A DNA stretch of 64,000 nt from Cordylochernes scorpioides (lineage: Eukaryota > Arthropoda > Arachnida > Pseudoscorpiones > Chernetidae): the NCBI GenBank assembly GCA_030710605.1, contig CP092874.1, positions 19,315,205 to 19,379,204 of the forward strand, read 5' to 3'. The first letter of the stretch is position 1. Every line of letters begins with the position of its first letter. Under the pieces are notes generated by a model. The model saw only the letters and a program-made list of their open reading frames with translations, was not told the DNA's origin and did no database searches. Below, piece by piece: positions 10,810 to 22,943 of this stretch. Position numbers and translations under genes: made by a program.

Positions 10810-11090
10810 AGGTATCTTCTGATCGTGCAAATAAGAGTAGGTAATGGGTTGCGCCATCTATCGGAATAAATATCAACCAAACGTTAATTTTTTGTGATTC
10901 CAGAAATAGTAAAATACCCTTTCTCCTAATTAATCAAGGAAAGCTAACCACCTACGCGTTTCAAGGCTGTTGGCCCTAATCAGCGTGATGCAATCAGTAC
11001 CTCAACGACCGAAAAAAAAGACTTGTCTTTCAGGCTTCCTGAAAAAAATCAAAGAATGGGTTCCTTGATCTTATATAAAACACACCTATT
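10810..11090 (-). repeat. relic hammerhead element, family A-like
   Basis: Opposite orientation and head-to-head with the preceding relic. From the right it has the cctgaaag / ggtcgttgaggta region, a hammerhead remnant at about 10949-10987 (core CTGATTA instead of CTGATGA, GAAACGCG kept), the wobbly ttgattaattagg strand and the gatggcgcaacccatt and ttgcacgatcag landmarks of the full copies at 41866 and 56689. Confidence 0.7.
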
Positions 11091-11454
11091 TCCCACAATA
11101 GATAAACTCAATAGCTCAGAGCTCTTCTTAAATAAATATATCGATAGATAAAAGAAGTAATTTTTTTGCATAATCCTATATAAAAATATGCAAATATAGC
11201 CTTACATAAAACAGCTTAAATTGAAACTATAAGTGAAGTGTGAAACAATGGGAATCTATTATCCCAACCAATATCCTTATATATATATATATGTCGTATC
11301 ATGTTTTGGAAATTGCAGAGAAAACATTTTTTAAATAAATAATCAAGTATTCTACAAAAGGTTTATTCACTAATTAATTAGTATTTAACTAATTTTTAAC
11401 TCGAAAGCTTGCAAATACTAATAAATTAGTAAATAAACTTTGATATTATTTGAT
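11091..11454. other. AT-rich DNA, no feature seen
   Basis: Short imperfect AT palindromes and a (TA)n run at about 11279-11290. No coding potential or recognisable repeat end. Confidence 0.5.
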
Positions 11455-11640
11455 TAACTTTTTTTTTTTTTTTTTGCTTATCCCTAGTACACGTGGTACA
11501 GGCCATGATTATCATGGTGGGTAGTTAGCAACTGCTTTTACTGTAAGCGCACCACATGTCTACACATGTGAAAAGCAGGTTAACTATTTTAAAAATCTGT
11601 ACTACTGGAATATCCACTTTTCTTCACCGCTAGACAACAG
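11455..11640 (-). mobile_element. tRNA-derived SINE, 5'-truncated
   Basis: A poly-T run (11460-11475) followed by cttatccctagtacacgtgg, acaggccatgattatcatgg and ctgcttttactgtaagc matches the 3' half of the SINE seen complete at 54944-55246. On the minus strand the element ends in poly-A. The tRNA-like head is missing. Confidence 0.75.
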
Positions 11641-13700
11641 ATAATGTTGTAGATCTATATCAATTTGTAAATAGCAGAAAGAATTATCATAGATTTAACT
11701 ATTTTTGTAAATATATTTGTGATTATCTTTCTAACCTGAAAGGTTCAGGTTCCTAATATATATTATTGTTTCTCTTTTTATTTCGATTACTTTTTTTGTA
11801 TAATATGTTTATAACTGTTTCTGTTAAAAAAAAATGTAAATCGACGCAATTATCCCTTCGCGTTTTATGTGTTGAAATAAAATAAAATATTTTTAAAATC
11901 CTTGTGTATATATCCTATATATATCAACACACACGGTAACAAATAAGATTAAGAAATAAGAGAAGAATCCTATATTCACTTTATCATAAAAATGTAACAC
12001 AGAGGTAGATCCTAAATATAAATTATTTACAAAATAAATCAATCCCAATTAATCCCTATATCCCAATGACAAATCTCCCAATATATCAAAAGACGATAAA
12101 GAAGAAATGCCTATGTGCATCCCACCATAAAAAGATATCCCCCCAATTACCAATAGATTAGTTAATTGTGAGATATTAATCCCTAAATTCCCATTCGCAA
12201 AAATTACCTAAATAGCTCAATTAAAAATTCATATCATTCTAATTGTGGATTCTTAAAAGAATAAATAAAGACGTATCTTAATGTAAAAGAAATCCATCTT
12301 CTGTATATTGCTTAAAATTTGACGCTAATTATTAATAAAGCTTTAACAAGATGAATCCCAATATCCCCATCATAATCCCTACATATCCCTAAAATCCCCA
12401 TAATGGATTTTAGATTACTAAAAGAGGAAGAAATAGACATGCAAATCTACAATCAAATATAATTTCACTAATAGACAGGAATAAAACACACAAGACTAAT
12501 TAAACTAGAGTTATTTAGAACTAGGGATAAATATAAGGCATTATCAAAATCCCCATCAAAATCCCTACATATCCCTATATCCCCATAATGGATTAGATTA
12601 CTAAAAGAGGAAGAAATAGACATGCAAAAATCTACAATCAAAAATTGTTCACAAGAATATAACATACAAGACCAATTAGAGTTATTTAGAATCAGGGATA
12701 AATACAAGAAATTATCAAAATCCCCAACAAGATCCCTACATATCCCTATAGGTATCCCTAGGGATCCTACCGGCAGGGAAGGCCAGGAGGAGCAGGAGCA
12801 GCGCAGCTCCCACCGCCATGGTCCAATCAATGGATCGACCCGTTCCAAGGACGTCAAGCAACAGGGCTACACACTCCCCCTAGCGGTGAAATGATAAATT
12901 AACACAACCAAGAAGCGATCGTATCATCTTCAGACTATCATCACACACAAATAACGTTCAATTTATCCCATGAGTGATCATACATTTCAAAAAATCAAAA
13001 AGAGTACGAAAACAACCATTATTTATAAGGTACCAGGCCATTTAAGACAATAAGCTTCATTCTAAGGCCAACCCTAAGTTAACAGAATGGAGAGAAGACC
13101 AACTAGAGTTAAGGTTCTTGAAGCCTCGATAGGTGGTTTCTTGCATATGCTCCAGAGGACAAACTTTCTTCCTGGTTGTATAATAAGTCCTTGGAACAGC
13201 ACGTTTTGACTGAGATTGGATCAACCAAGGATGAATCTGTCCGTAGACACAATAGACGCTGACACTGGTAGATTCCTCGAAACAGGGGCTGACCTCTACC
13301 ACTTCGATTCTCCCTTTTATTCCCAGGATTTTTCAGGTTGTCATGTTCTGAGAATGCCGTGTCATTCCAGAAATTGGAACGATGGCTCCAATAAAGAAAA
13401 CCAACCAGAAGTAAAAGATTTATGAGAAGCTACATTGAAAGATTCCATCCTCAAAATACAAAGTATGCAAAATATTTGACTTACTAAAGTTGCATAAACA
13501 AGCTTTTGTATTTGTTGTCATGTCCTTTAAACGGAATTTCTATGCTATAAGAATTTTTGTGGAATTTCTCAAATTCTAGACACAAATTTCCATAGTTTCG
13601 TTTTACACTTTCACCAAGAATAAGCCTACAAATTCAGATACTATCTAAGCAGATTAGACATACAATAAAGAAAAAGGCATTTTCTAAACGTACATCTAAA
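11641..13700. other. AT-rich region with a short tandem duplication, no gene accepted
   Basis: The part 12045-12200 is loosely repetitive (aatccctatatccc-like). At 12366, 12549 and 12719 a segment of about 170-183 bp repeats, with landmarks gaggaagaaatagacatgc and gagttatttagaa. Short frames at 12622-12894 (plus) and 12468-12857 (minus) run through this duplication and look incidental. A segment at about 13057-13430 has higher GC and frames of 69-81 codons but no motif I recognise. Confidence 0.5.
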
Positions 13701-13704
13701 AGTT

Positions 13705-14270
13705 TATAATGGCTTGCGCCATCTGCCGGAATAAATATTAACTAATCGTTGTTTTTATTATTATTAATATTATTATTCCAGAGGGTCAACAGTCTGGAAA
13801 GAGTTCGTATAATGAGCTTTTCTTGATTAAGAGTATTTTCGGCCAATTCTGGAATAAATAAAAAAATCAATGATTAGAGTATGTTTCGATGCATTAGCGC
13901 GCCATCTGTTATGAAAATTCGAAACTATTTTAGACGCGTAAGATTCTTTTTGAAATTAAACAATTTCTACTGCCCTTAATGCAATGGAAAAATTAAAGGA
14001 AGGGCCTGGCTCATCAGTGGTGAACCCTCCCAACGTAGATTAAACTGGCAAAACCGCTGGGAGAGTTCACCACTGATGAGCCAGGCGCTCCTTTTAATTT
14101 TTCCATTGCAGTAAGGGCAGTAGAAATTGTTTATTATCAAAAAGAATCTTACTCGTCTAAAATAGTTTCTAGTTGATATTTATTCCGACAGATGGCGCAA
14201 GCCATCAGCAACTTTTAGTTGCACGATCAGGAGATGCCTTTTTTTTCCCTTAATTTATCCACTGATCCCA
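13705..14270. repeat. hammerhead-element arms interrupted by a foldback of repeat W
   Basis: The outer parts (atggcttgcgccatctgccg at 13711; gatggcgcaagccatcagca, then gttgcacgatcaggagatgcc to about 14240) are ends of the family A hammerhead element. The centre, about 13925-14172, is a near-palindrome: arms of about 100 bp contain ctactgcccttaatgcaatgg and its complement and face each other across the W core (gaaaccgctgggag / ctcatcagtggtgaac). Confidence 0.65.
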
Positions 14271-15009
14271 GTACAATTTCACTTTGGTACTAATTTTTGA
14301 GCATACGATGGCTCTAGCTTTGATCTGGTGGATTAAATTGGCGAAAACATTGGGAAAACACTACTGATAAGTCAAGCCTTACCAGTCCTTTTTTGTATGA
14401 AATATTGTCCTTTGTTAAAAAAAGATAATAATAATTTTATGACTCTCCATCCTCAATGTAAGAAAGCTTTAAAAAAATTATTTAAAATCCACATTAATAT
14501 GACAGGTAGTTTTTTACGAAAGAAATAATATATTTTGAAAGAGATTCCACAAAAGTTTAAAAAAAAAAACTTTTGTTGACTTCTGAGACAATCCCATTTT
14601 GCATATAGACTTATGCAAATCAGCATAGATCAGATCAAAGATTTGCTAACATTCTTCAATAGACTATAAGCCAGATAAAAGAAATACATGTAAAATTTCA
14701 TGTTGAAAAGCTTTGTTTTCTATAAATTGGGAAGGAAAAATTAGCGAAAAATGATTTCCTAAAAAATAAAAAATTCGTATAATTAAAAAAGTAGAAGTTG
14801 CTGTAATAATTTTCCCATCACCTGTAAACCTCTGCACAAAATGGCGTGCTGGATAATCCAAGATGGCGCGAGGCTCATTAACTTTTTCTAATTGAAAACT
14901 GCGAGATATAAACGAGGCCTAGCTCCTCTTTCGCCTAACTTTGGTTCAATGTCTCGTTTGGAAACTTTGTAGTAGTTTGGATTCTTGAGTTATAAAACTT
15001 TGTTTATCT
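14271..15009. other. AT-rich DNA with a decayed W core, no gene
   Basis: A diverged W core (gatctggtggattaaattgg, then gaaaacattggg) lies at about 14320-14380. Nothing else is recognisable up to the satellite. The 65-codon frame at 14664-14861 is not supported by any motif. Confidence 0.5.
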
Positions 15010-17690
15010 TACTATAAGCCTTGTTGTTGTTGTCGTGTCCAATGAAGAACCTCAGATGTCTCCATACATCTCTATCACAGCATTCGTTCTCTATCTTGGG
15101 TGTGTAAAGCTGCTGTTCTGGGTCCATGTCAATTGTCTGTTGTTGTTGTCGTGTCCAATGAAGAGTCTCAGATGTCTCCATACATCTCTATCACGGCATT
15201 CGTTCTCTATCTTGGGTGTGTAAAGCTGCTGTTCTGGGTCCATGTCAATTGTCTGTTGTTGTTGTCGTGTCCAATGAAGAGCCTCAGATGTCTCCATACA
15301 TCTCTATCACAGCAGTCATTCTCTATCTTGGGTGTGTAAAGCTGCTGTTCTGGGTCCATGTCAATTGTCTGTTGTTGTTGTCGTGTCCAATGAAGAACCT
15401 CAGATGTCTCCATACATCTCTATCACAGCAGTCGTTCTCTATCTTGGGTGTGTAAAGCTGCTGTTCTGGGTCCATGTCAATTGTCTGTTGTTGTTGTCGT
15501 GTCCAATGAAGAGTCTCAGATGTCTCCATACATCTCTATCACAGCAGTCGTTCTCTATCTTGGGTGTGTAAAGCTGCTGTTCTGGGTCCATGTCAATTTT
15601 CTGTTGTTGTTGTGTCCAATGAAGAGCCTCAGATGTCTCCATACATCTCTATCACAGCAGTCGTTCTCTATCTTGGGTGTGTAAAGCTGCTGTTCTGGGC
15701 CATGTCAATTGTCTGTTGTTGTTGTCGTGTCCAATGAAGAGCCTCAGATGTCTCCATACATCTCTATCACAGCAGTCGTTCTCTATCTTGGGTGTGTAAA
15801 GCTGCTGTTCTGGGTCCAAGTCAATTGTCTGTTGTTGTTGTCGTGTCCAATGAAGAGTCTCAGATGTCTCCATACATCTCTATCACAGCAATGTCCTCTA
15901 TCTTGGGTGTGTAGAGCTGCTTTTCTGGGTCCATGTCAATTGTTTGTTGTTGTTGTCGTGTCCAATGAAGAGCCTCAGATGTCTCCATACATCTCTATCA
16001 CAGCATTCGTTCTCTATCTTGGGTGTGTAAAGCTGCTGTTCTGGGTCCATGTCAATTGTCTGTTGTTGTTGTCGTGTCCAATGAAGAGCCTCAGATGTCT
16101 CCATACATCTCTATCACAGCATTCATTCTCTATCTTGGGTGTGTAAAGCTGCTGTTCTGGGTCCATGTCAATTGTCTGTTGTTGTTGTCGTGTCCAATGA
16201 AGAGCCTCAGATGTCTCCATACATCTCTATCACAGCATTCGTTCTCTATCTTGGGTGTGTAAAGCTGCTGTTCTGGGTCCATGTCAATTGTCTGTTGTTG
16301 TTGTCGTGTCCAATGAAGAGCCTCAGATGTCTCCATACATCTCTATCACAGCATTCGTTCTCTATCTTGGGTGTGTGAAGCTGCTGTTCTGGGTCTATGT
16401 CAATTGTCTGTTGTTGTTGTCGTGTCCAATGAAGAGCCTCAGATGTCTCCATACATCTCTATCACAGCAGTCGTTCTCTATCTTGGGTGTGTAAATCTGC
16501 TGTTCTGGGTCCATGTCAATTGTCTGTTGTTGTTGTCGTGTCCAATGAAGAGTCTCAGATGTCTCCATACATCTCTATCACAGCAATGTCCTCTATCTTG
16601 GGTGTGTAAAGCTGCTGTTCTGGGTCCATGTCAATTGTCTGTTGTTGTTGTCGTGTCCAATGAAGAGTCTCAGATGTCTCCATATATCTCTATCACAGCA
16701 GTCGTTCTCTATCTTGGGTGTGTAAAGCTGCTGTTCTGGGTCATGTCAATTGTCTGTTGTTTTCGTGTCCAATGAAGAGTCTCAGATGTCTCCATACATC
16801 TCTATCACAGCAATGTTCTCTATCTTGGGTGTGTAAAGCTGCTGTTCTGGGTCCATGTCAATTTTCTATTGTTTTTGTTGTTGTCGTGTCCAATGAAGAG
16901 CCTCAGATGTCTCCATACATCTCTATCATAGCATTCGTTCTCTATCTTGGGTGTGTAAAGCTGCTGTTCTGGGTCCATGTCAATTGTCTGTTGTTGTTGT
17001 CGTGTCCAATGAAGAGCCTCATATGTCTCCATACATTTATATCACAGCAATGTTCTCTATCTTGGGTGTGTAAAGCTGCTGTTCTGGGTCATGTCAATTG
17101 TCTGTTGTTTTCGTGTCCAATGAAGAGTCTCAGATGTCTCCATACATCTCTATCACAGCAATGTTCTCTATCTTGGGTGTGTAAAGCTGCTGTTCTGGGT
17201 CCATGTCAATTTTCTATTGTTTTTGTTGTTGTCGTGTCCAATGAAGAGCCTCAGATGTCTCCATACATCTCTATCATAGCATTCGTTCTCTATCTTGGGT
17301 GTGTAAAGCTGCTGTTCTGGGTCCATGTCAATTGTCTGTTGTTGTCGTCGTGTCCAATGAAGAGCCTAAGATGTCTCTATGAATCTCTATCACAGCAGTA
17401 TTCTCTATCTTGGGTGTGTGAAACTGCTGTTCTGGGTCAGTTTCTGTTGTTGTTTTTATTTTTGTGTGTCTAATGAAAAGCCTCTGATGTCTCCGTACAT
17501 CTCTATCACAGAAGTCGTAAAACTGCTGTTCTGGGCTATGTCAATTTTCTGTTGTTGTTGTCGTGTCTAATGAAAAGCCTCAGATGTCTCCGTGCATCTC
17601 TATCACAGCAATGTTCTCTATCTTGGGTGTGTAAAGCTGCTGTTCTGGGTCCATGTCAATTATCTGCAAGACTACGGCCATTGCTGGACA
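15010..17690 (-). repeat. 116-bp satellite built from a LINE 3' end (about 23 units)
   Basis: Units repeat every 116 bp over most of the array (for example the same base at 15100, 15216, 15332, 15448), with some shortened units and longer ones near 16870 and 17220. On the minus strand each unit encodes the last residues of a LINE open frame (DMDPEQQLYTPKIEN, then HLRLFIGHDNNN) and a short (CAA)n tail, which joins directly to the start of the next unit. The single-copy version, in the plus orientation and with the tail, is at 40571-40815. The open frames on both strands of the array are therefore not independent genes. Confidence 0.88.
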
Positions 17691-18060
17691 TGAGAATATG
17701 TGGGTAGTTCCACATCAGGACCTTTATTACATGTCCTGTAGGTTCTTGTACCATCTGGATGTATTGTCATTCCTTTATAGTGTTTCATTGTTTCATTTCA
17801 TCTATTGTTTTTGTTATTCTTCTCTCAGCGTTTATGTCGCATATTGCATATTTGACCTTTCCTTGTCTTTTGTTTGATTATCTTGTATTTTGACAAAGCA
17901 TCAGCGTCAAATACTGACATTTGTTCTTTCCTTTGGCTCAACCTCCTGGCTTCCTTTGCTGGTTCATCGGCCATTTCATTACCCCCGATCCCAACATGGG
18001 CAGGAATCTATTGTAGAATGCAGTTCTCTCTCTCTCTCTGCTTTTATTACATATTAGACT
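17650..18060 (-). pseudogene. LINE carboxy-terminal remnant (RNase H and zinc-finger region)
   Basis: Reading on the minus strand from about 18035, IPAHVGIGGNEMADEPAKEA matches the RNase H domain that follows reverse transcriptase in I/Jockey-type LINEs; the Trp expected before IPAHVG is a TAG stop. Downstream (17770 to 17650) come the THIFSCPAMA zinc-finger-like region and the QQLYTPKIEN end, which pass straight into the satellite. The satellite is thus the amplified tail of this very copy. It is 5'-truncated and stop-interrupted. Confidence 0.75.
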
Positions 18061-18195
18061 GGCAGATACTGTAACTAGCCTCAATAGTTGAAAATTAAAC
18101 TTCAGTTATAATTGATATTTTTGATTATTAAAATAACTTTTATATAGTATTCCAAAGCTTTTGTCTTTTAAATTTGACATTTTTTTCTAAATACA

Positions 18196-18357
18196 GTCGA
18201 ACTTGGATAATTCGAACCCCAAGGGACCATAAAAAAAATTAGAATTATCCAAAAATTCGAATTAAAAACGGAAATTTTATTTATTTCAAATTCTAGGGAC
18301 CAAGATAAATATTCGAATTAAAGAGGTTTTCGAATTAAAGAAGTTCGAATTATCCAA
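18196..18357. mobile_element. small inverted-repeat transposon (MITE)
   Basis: Starts acagtcgaacttggataatt; the terminus ccttggataattcgaa-type sequence faces its complement ttcgaattatccaag at 18343-18357. There is no coding capacity. The left end resembles pogo/Tigger-type termini. It separates the LINE remnant from further satellite units. Confidence 0.65.
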
Positions 18358-18705
18358 GTGTCTCCGTGCATCTCTATCACAGCAGTCTTTCTCTATCTTG
18401 AGTGTGTGAAACTGCTGTTCTGGGTGAGTTTTCTGTTGTTTTTGTGTTTATTTTCGTGTCCAATGAAAAGCTTATGATGTCTCCGTGCATCTCTATCACA
18501 GCAGTCTTTCTCTATCTTGAGTGTGTGAAACTGCTGTTCTGGGTGAGTTTTCTGTTGTTTTTGTGTTTATTTTCGTGTCCAATGAAAGCTTATGATGTCT
18601 CCGTGCATCTATATCACAGCAGTCGTTCTCTATCTTGGGCGTGTGAAGCGGCTGTTCTGGGTCCATGCCAATTTTCTGTTGTTTCTGTTGTTTTCTGTTT
18701 AGAGA
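18358..18705 (-). repeat. diverged units of the LINE-tail satellite
   Basis: Three units (tgtctccgtgcatctctatcac ... aactgctgttctgggt) continue the 15010-17690 family with longer T-rich spacers (ttctgttgtttttgtgttta) corresponding to an expanded (CAA)n-type tail on the minus strand. Confidence 0.7.
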
Positions 18706-18907
18706 CAAAAATAATTAGGGATTCAAAAACGATACAATATCCCCACATTAGAGAAAATATTAATAACCAAATATATATTCCTATTTTCAATTTTACATAT
18801 CGGACGCGATATCCCAGCTCGAGATACTTGCGCCTAAATACATTCTATCAACTTATATACAATTCATTTTATATACAATTCAATAAACAAGACTAGAAAC
18901 ATGATTA

Positions 18908-19207
18908 AAACTGAAAGGATTTAAAAGCACGAATGTTTCTTTTATACATAATAGAAACTTCTACTGTCCTTACTGCGATGAAAAAATATATTGGGAGGGC
19001 TTGGCTCATCAGTAGTGAACCCTCCCAGCGGTTTCGCCAATTTAATCCACCAGACCGCTTCTCAGAGCTCTAATACTTTATTGGACGATTCTGCTTATAT
19101 ACGCAACACTGAAGGATGGAATATCAGAATTTTTCATCGCAGTAAGGGCAGTAGAAGTTTGTATTATGTATAAAATAAACATTCGTGCTTTTAAATCCTT
19201 TCATTTT
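18908..19207. mobile_element. repeat W, inverted-repeat element
   Basis: Inverted arms of about 80 bp (18908-18990 against 19128-19207) include gcacgaatgtttctttta and ctactgtccttactgcgatg. The centre holds the conserved core gcttggctcatcagtagtga, accctcccagcggtttcgcc and aatttaatccaccagaccgc. Other copies or pieces: 13925-14172, 39465-39600, 50925-51010, 56155-56290, 59804-59880. It has no open frame and is probably a non-autonomous element. Confidence 0.65.
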
Positions 19208-19446
19208 ATATGTATAGATGGCGCGTTATTGCTTTGTGATGATTAAAACTGAAACGATGATTTTCTCAAAAGAAGAGAAATTCTAAAATGAATTTACAAA
19301 AATTATTGAATTATACATACGTTTCTTTTTTTATATACAAATTCGCAAATTTCTTCGATGGGATAAAAATGATTACTAAATAAATTCCTATGCTAATTAC
19401 ATATTCAAACAATAACTAAACATTTGCAAGTTATCTTTAAATTGAG

Positions 19447-20266
19447 TACACTCATGGACAAAATTTAAGGGGGTGGAAAGTCTTTGATGTCGCCGGTCTT
19501 CTTCTTTTTTTTTTTGTAGGAGACAGATGTTTTTCACACTTGGTTATCTCGTGTCTTCAAAAAAGGTCACTGCAATATCTTTGAGAGTTATTGTCTGAAT
19601 CCGAATATACATGCTAAAAGGTACACCTTCCTTAAGTTTTGTCCATGAGTGTATATACACTTGGTTATCTCGTGTCTTCAAAAAAGGTCACTGCAATATC
19701 TTTGAGAGTTATTGTCTGAATCCGAATATACATGCTAAAAGGTACACCTTCTTTAAGTTTTGTCCATGAATGTATATACACTTGGTTATCTCATGTGTCT
19801 TCAATAAATGTCACTGTAATATCTTTCAGAATTATTGTCTGAATCCCGATATAATGCTGAAAGGTACAACTTCCTTAAGTTTTGTCCATGAGTGTATATA
19901 CACTTGGTTATCTTGTGTCTTCAATAAAGGTCACTGTAATATCTTTCAGAGTTATTGTCTGAATCCCAATATACATAGTAAAAGGTACAACTTCCACATA
20001 AGTTTTGTCCATGAGTGTATATACACTTGGTTATCTCATGTGTCTTCAATAAATGTCACTGTAATATCTTTCAGAGTTATTGTCTGAATCCCGATATACA
20101 TGCTGAAAGGTACAACTTCCTTAAGTTTTGTCCATGAGTGTATATACACTTGGTTATCTCGTGTGTCTTCAATAAAGGTCACTGTAATATCTTTCAGAGT
20201 TATTGTCTTAATCCCGATATACATGGTAAAAGGTACAACTTCCTTAAGTTTTCTCCATGAGTGTAC
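19447..20266 (-). repeat. second tandem-expanded copy of the inverted-repeat transposon
   Basis: This copy has both ends: tacactcatggacaaaattt at 19447 and ccatgagtgtac at 20255-20266. Between them the interior segment is repeated about six times with period about 115-123 bp, in the opposite orientation to the array at 1-3226. Units at the left are diverged (gaatccgaatatacatgcta), those at the right close to the array at the window start. Confidence 0.85.
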
Positions 20267-20871
20267 CTATTGTCTCTTTATGTAAAGTGATAAAAAAAAA
20301 GAAAACACAGTGCATAATTAACAAAATACTTTTTATGTTCATTTATATTCTCATAGACAAGACCTAGAATTTTGGAGCTCACAATATATTTGCATAAGTA
20401 ACGTATAGCTTTTCCTGAAACATTGTACCTTTGAACAGAAAAAGGAAAATATTCCGAAATCTCATAATCATATAAATATAAAAAAATAAATAGCGTTAAA
20501 TATTCATTCATTTTAATATCATCATAAATGGATTATTATTTTGAAAAAAATTTTTTTTTTTTCAAATAAGTTTGAACAATTTGTGTGTCTTCTCAAAACT
20601 CTTCAATCTAACTTCCCATAATAAAAAAGAAAATGATGATGATAAAATTTCACTGAGGAAAATATTCCGAAAGATCTTCATATAAATAGAAAAAATAACG
20701 TTAAATCTTTATTCAATTTAATATCATTATAAATACACAATTATTTAGAAAGAAAAAAAAATGTATTTCAATTTGTCTTCTCAAAACCCTCCAATCTAAC
20801 ATCCCATGATAAACAAAAACAATGATAATGATAAAAACTTCACTGATTAAAAAAAAAAAAAATCTCAATAT
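20267..20871. other. AT-rich 3' flank of the group 7 gene, with a duplicated segment
   Basis: A segment of about 180 bp occurs twice (about 20560-20660 and 20755-20850; cttctcaaaac and aatctaac landmarks). The same arrangement, diverged by several percent, lies at 63455-63760 next to the second gene copy. Confidence 0.6.
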
Positions 20872-21489
20872 TCACAGAGGGATTTTAATTCTTTCTAAAT
20901 ATGTTTCAATAATTTGTGTTATATGTTCTTCAATCGCTTTTCTAATTTCCTCATGAAAAACATCATTAACTAAATCAACAAGAATTTTAGTGATACGATT
21001 AAGTGGACCTAAACCTTTAATAAAAATTTGCATATTTTTTATTTTGTCAAGAGAAAATTGGAGTAATTTACCTTTACCTTTTTTAATAAAAATTTCTTGT
21101 GTTATACGGATATACTTGACTAAAGCTCGTATTTTCACTGTAGGACCAAATTTCATAAATTTGACATCAGCAAAGGAATTAAAATGAAGATTTATAGCAT
21201 CTAGTTCAGCTTTGATTTTAGTACCACATCGTGGTAGTATTGTCACGTGACTGTCTCCACGTCGTTGTAAGGTTTTTAAACCTCTAAGAATACACTTTCT
21301 TAATACTAATTGTCCTGAAGGTTCAAAGATAAAATGCCTAACTGAAAAATATCGGCTGATTTCTTCGATTAAAAATGGATCTAATTTGTCGAGGAATTGT
21401 GTTCGGGCGACTTTCAGCATGAAATCCACAATTTGGTTGCCGTTTGAAGTTACTGCATCAAACAATGGTAGTATTTCAGTACCTTGCAT
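20872..21489 (-). CDS. group 7 allergen-like / BPI-fold lipid-binding protein, probable 3' exon
   Basis: A 205-codon frame, not transposon-derived. The pattern of a FEPSGQL segment, RGLKTLQRRGDSHVTI, alternating hydrophobic strands, GLGPLNRITKILVDLVND and a helical end (EHITQIIETYLERIKI) resembles mite group 7 allergens, secreted proteins of about 200 residues related to bactericidal permeability-increasing protein. No signal peptide follows the first Met (MQGTEILP). A possible splice acceptor (gcaag) just inside the frame suggests this is a terminal exon whose true start lies upstream. The stop TGA is at 20872-20874. Family assignment is by pattern; ligand and role are unknown. Confidence 0.6.
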   Translation of the reverse strand: MQGTEILPLFDAVTSNGNQIVDFMLKVARTQFLDKLDPFLIEEISRYFSVRHFIFEPSGQLVLRKCILRGLKTLQRRGDSHVTILPRCGTKIKAELDAINLHFNSFADVKFMKFGPTVKIRALVKYIRITQEIFIKKGKGKLLQFSLDKIKNMQIFIKGLGPLNRITKILVDLVNDVFHEEIRKAIEEHITQIIETYLERIKIPL

Positions 21490-22734
21490 ATTTCATATAT
21501 ATTTATTTTCAAATAATACACAACATATTTCATATATATTTATTCTATAATACACTGCATATTTCAATATCATTAATATTTAAAATATGTATATAAAAAT
21601 AGTATTTATCATCAATTTATTATCCTAATACTCCTGTTGCAGGACTGACAAGTCCGAAAGATTAAAAATAAAAATTTGGAAGCTTTATTTATTTTATAAT
21701 ATCATATCTATATTTATTTAAATACACTGCATGCTTCATATATATTTATTTTTAAATATACACTGTCAGCTCCATATATATTTATTTAAATAACTTACAC
21801 TATATATTTCATGAATATTTATTTAAATACACTGCATGCTTCATATATATTTATTTTTTAAAATACACTGCATATTTCTTATATGCGCCGCACACGCGCA
21901 AATATTTTAGGATTTTAAAACAAAATTGCAAGGTTTAACAATTACATATATCAAAGTATAATATCAACGTTTGAAACTACATTTTTAAAAAATACCAATA
22001 TTTTAACATTTATAAATATAACATTTAGTAATTATTTACCAAAAATTTAAATTAAATAATGTTTTTTTTTCGATTTTTATTTAAATTTCATATTAAAACC
22101 TCCACCGCATTTTAACACAACTTTCTATTAAAATAAAAACTTTCTATATTCATTTTATTATATTTCAATATTTTCCATTTTCCACAAATGATTAAAACTT
22201 AATACGTATCTATAAATGATAAGTGCAAGAAAGTTTTATTGAATAAAATAGATATTAAAAAGTATATTAATAGGGTGGGGGGGTGTAAGGGGAAGGTGTT
22301 AATAATAAAATTTTCAATTTAAATCGAAAATGTTATTTTTAAACCTCAAAATATTGTTAATCAATATATAGGTTTATTTTTTAAAAGTATAAAATATTGT
22401 TTTTTACATTAAATTTAGTTTTGAAACCTTAACCGATGATATTATACTTTGATATGCCGTGTTTAAACTCCAAAATTATGTTTTGATATCTTAAATAAAT
22501 CGCATTTGAATTATAATTTGTTGATATTTTACCATAAAATTTAATCATAACAACCTATTTTACCATGAAATAGCTTTTAAATATATTTATTAAGAGGTCA
22601 AAACCTTTAATATGAGTACAAAAATAAAATAGGCACTTAATAGAATCAAAAATGTGCTTATATTAAATATATATTGAATAAAAATGTTCCTTTCAAAATC
22701 AAAAATGACCTTAACAAAAATAATTAAATATACT
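21490..22734. other. AT-rich DNA upstream of the group 7 gene, nothing else seen
   Basis: Repeated short motifs (atatatttattt, cactgcat) at 21490-21880 form a loose low-complexity array. I could not place an upstream exon for the group 7 gene: no short signal-peptide frame with a convincing donor site stood out. Confidence 0.5.
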
Positions 22735-22943
22735 TGTTGTAAGATTTAAGTACTTACAGCTTGTATGAAGGCATGAGGACGTTGATGATTATATGATAAT
22801 AATCTTTATTATCCATTTAGTAAGAAAAGACAAAGTTATGGTAGCGAACAGTTATTGTAATATAGAGAAGAAGGTAAACAAAACGTTGTGATGATGATAG
22901 GTCCAGTGTGGCGCTAGCTGTCGTAGCATTCAGTTATCCAACA
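22735..22943 (-). repeat. 3' LTR of the Copia element
   Basis: A 209-bp copy of 27015-27223. The polyprotein stop (22934-22936) falls inside it. Confidence 0.93.

Noticed and set aside
13990-14100. Type II (permuted) hammerhead in repeat W
   Set aside because: CTGATGA and GAAA sit beside complementary GCCA/TGGC, but the five or so bases left for stem I cannot form a helix in any copy. I keep the core as a conserved block, not a ribozyme.
15035-17473. Many overlapping 68-251-codon frames on both strands
   Set aside because: They are shadows of the 116-bp satellite. Only the minus-strand reading has meaning, as the end of a LINE protein.
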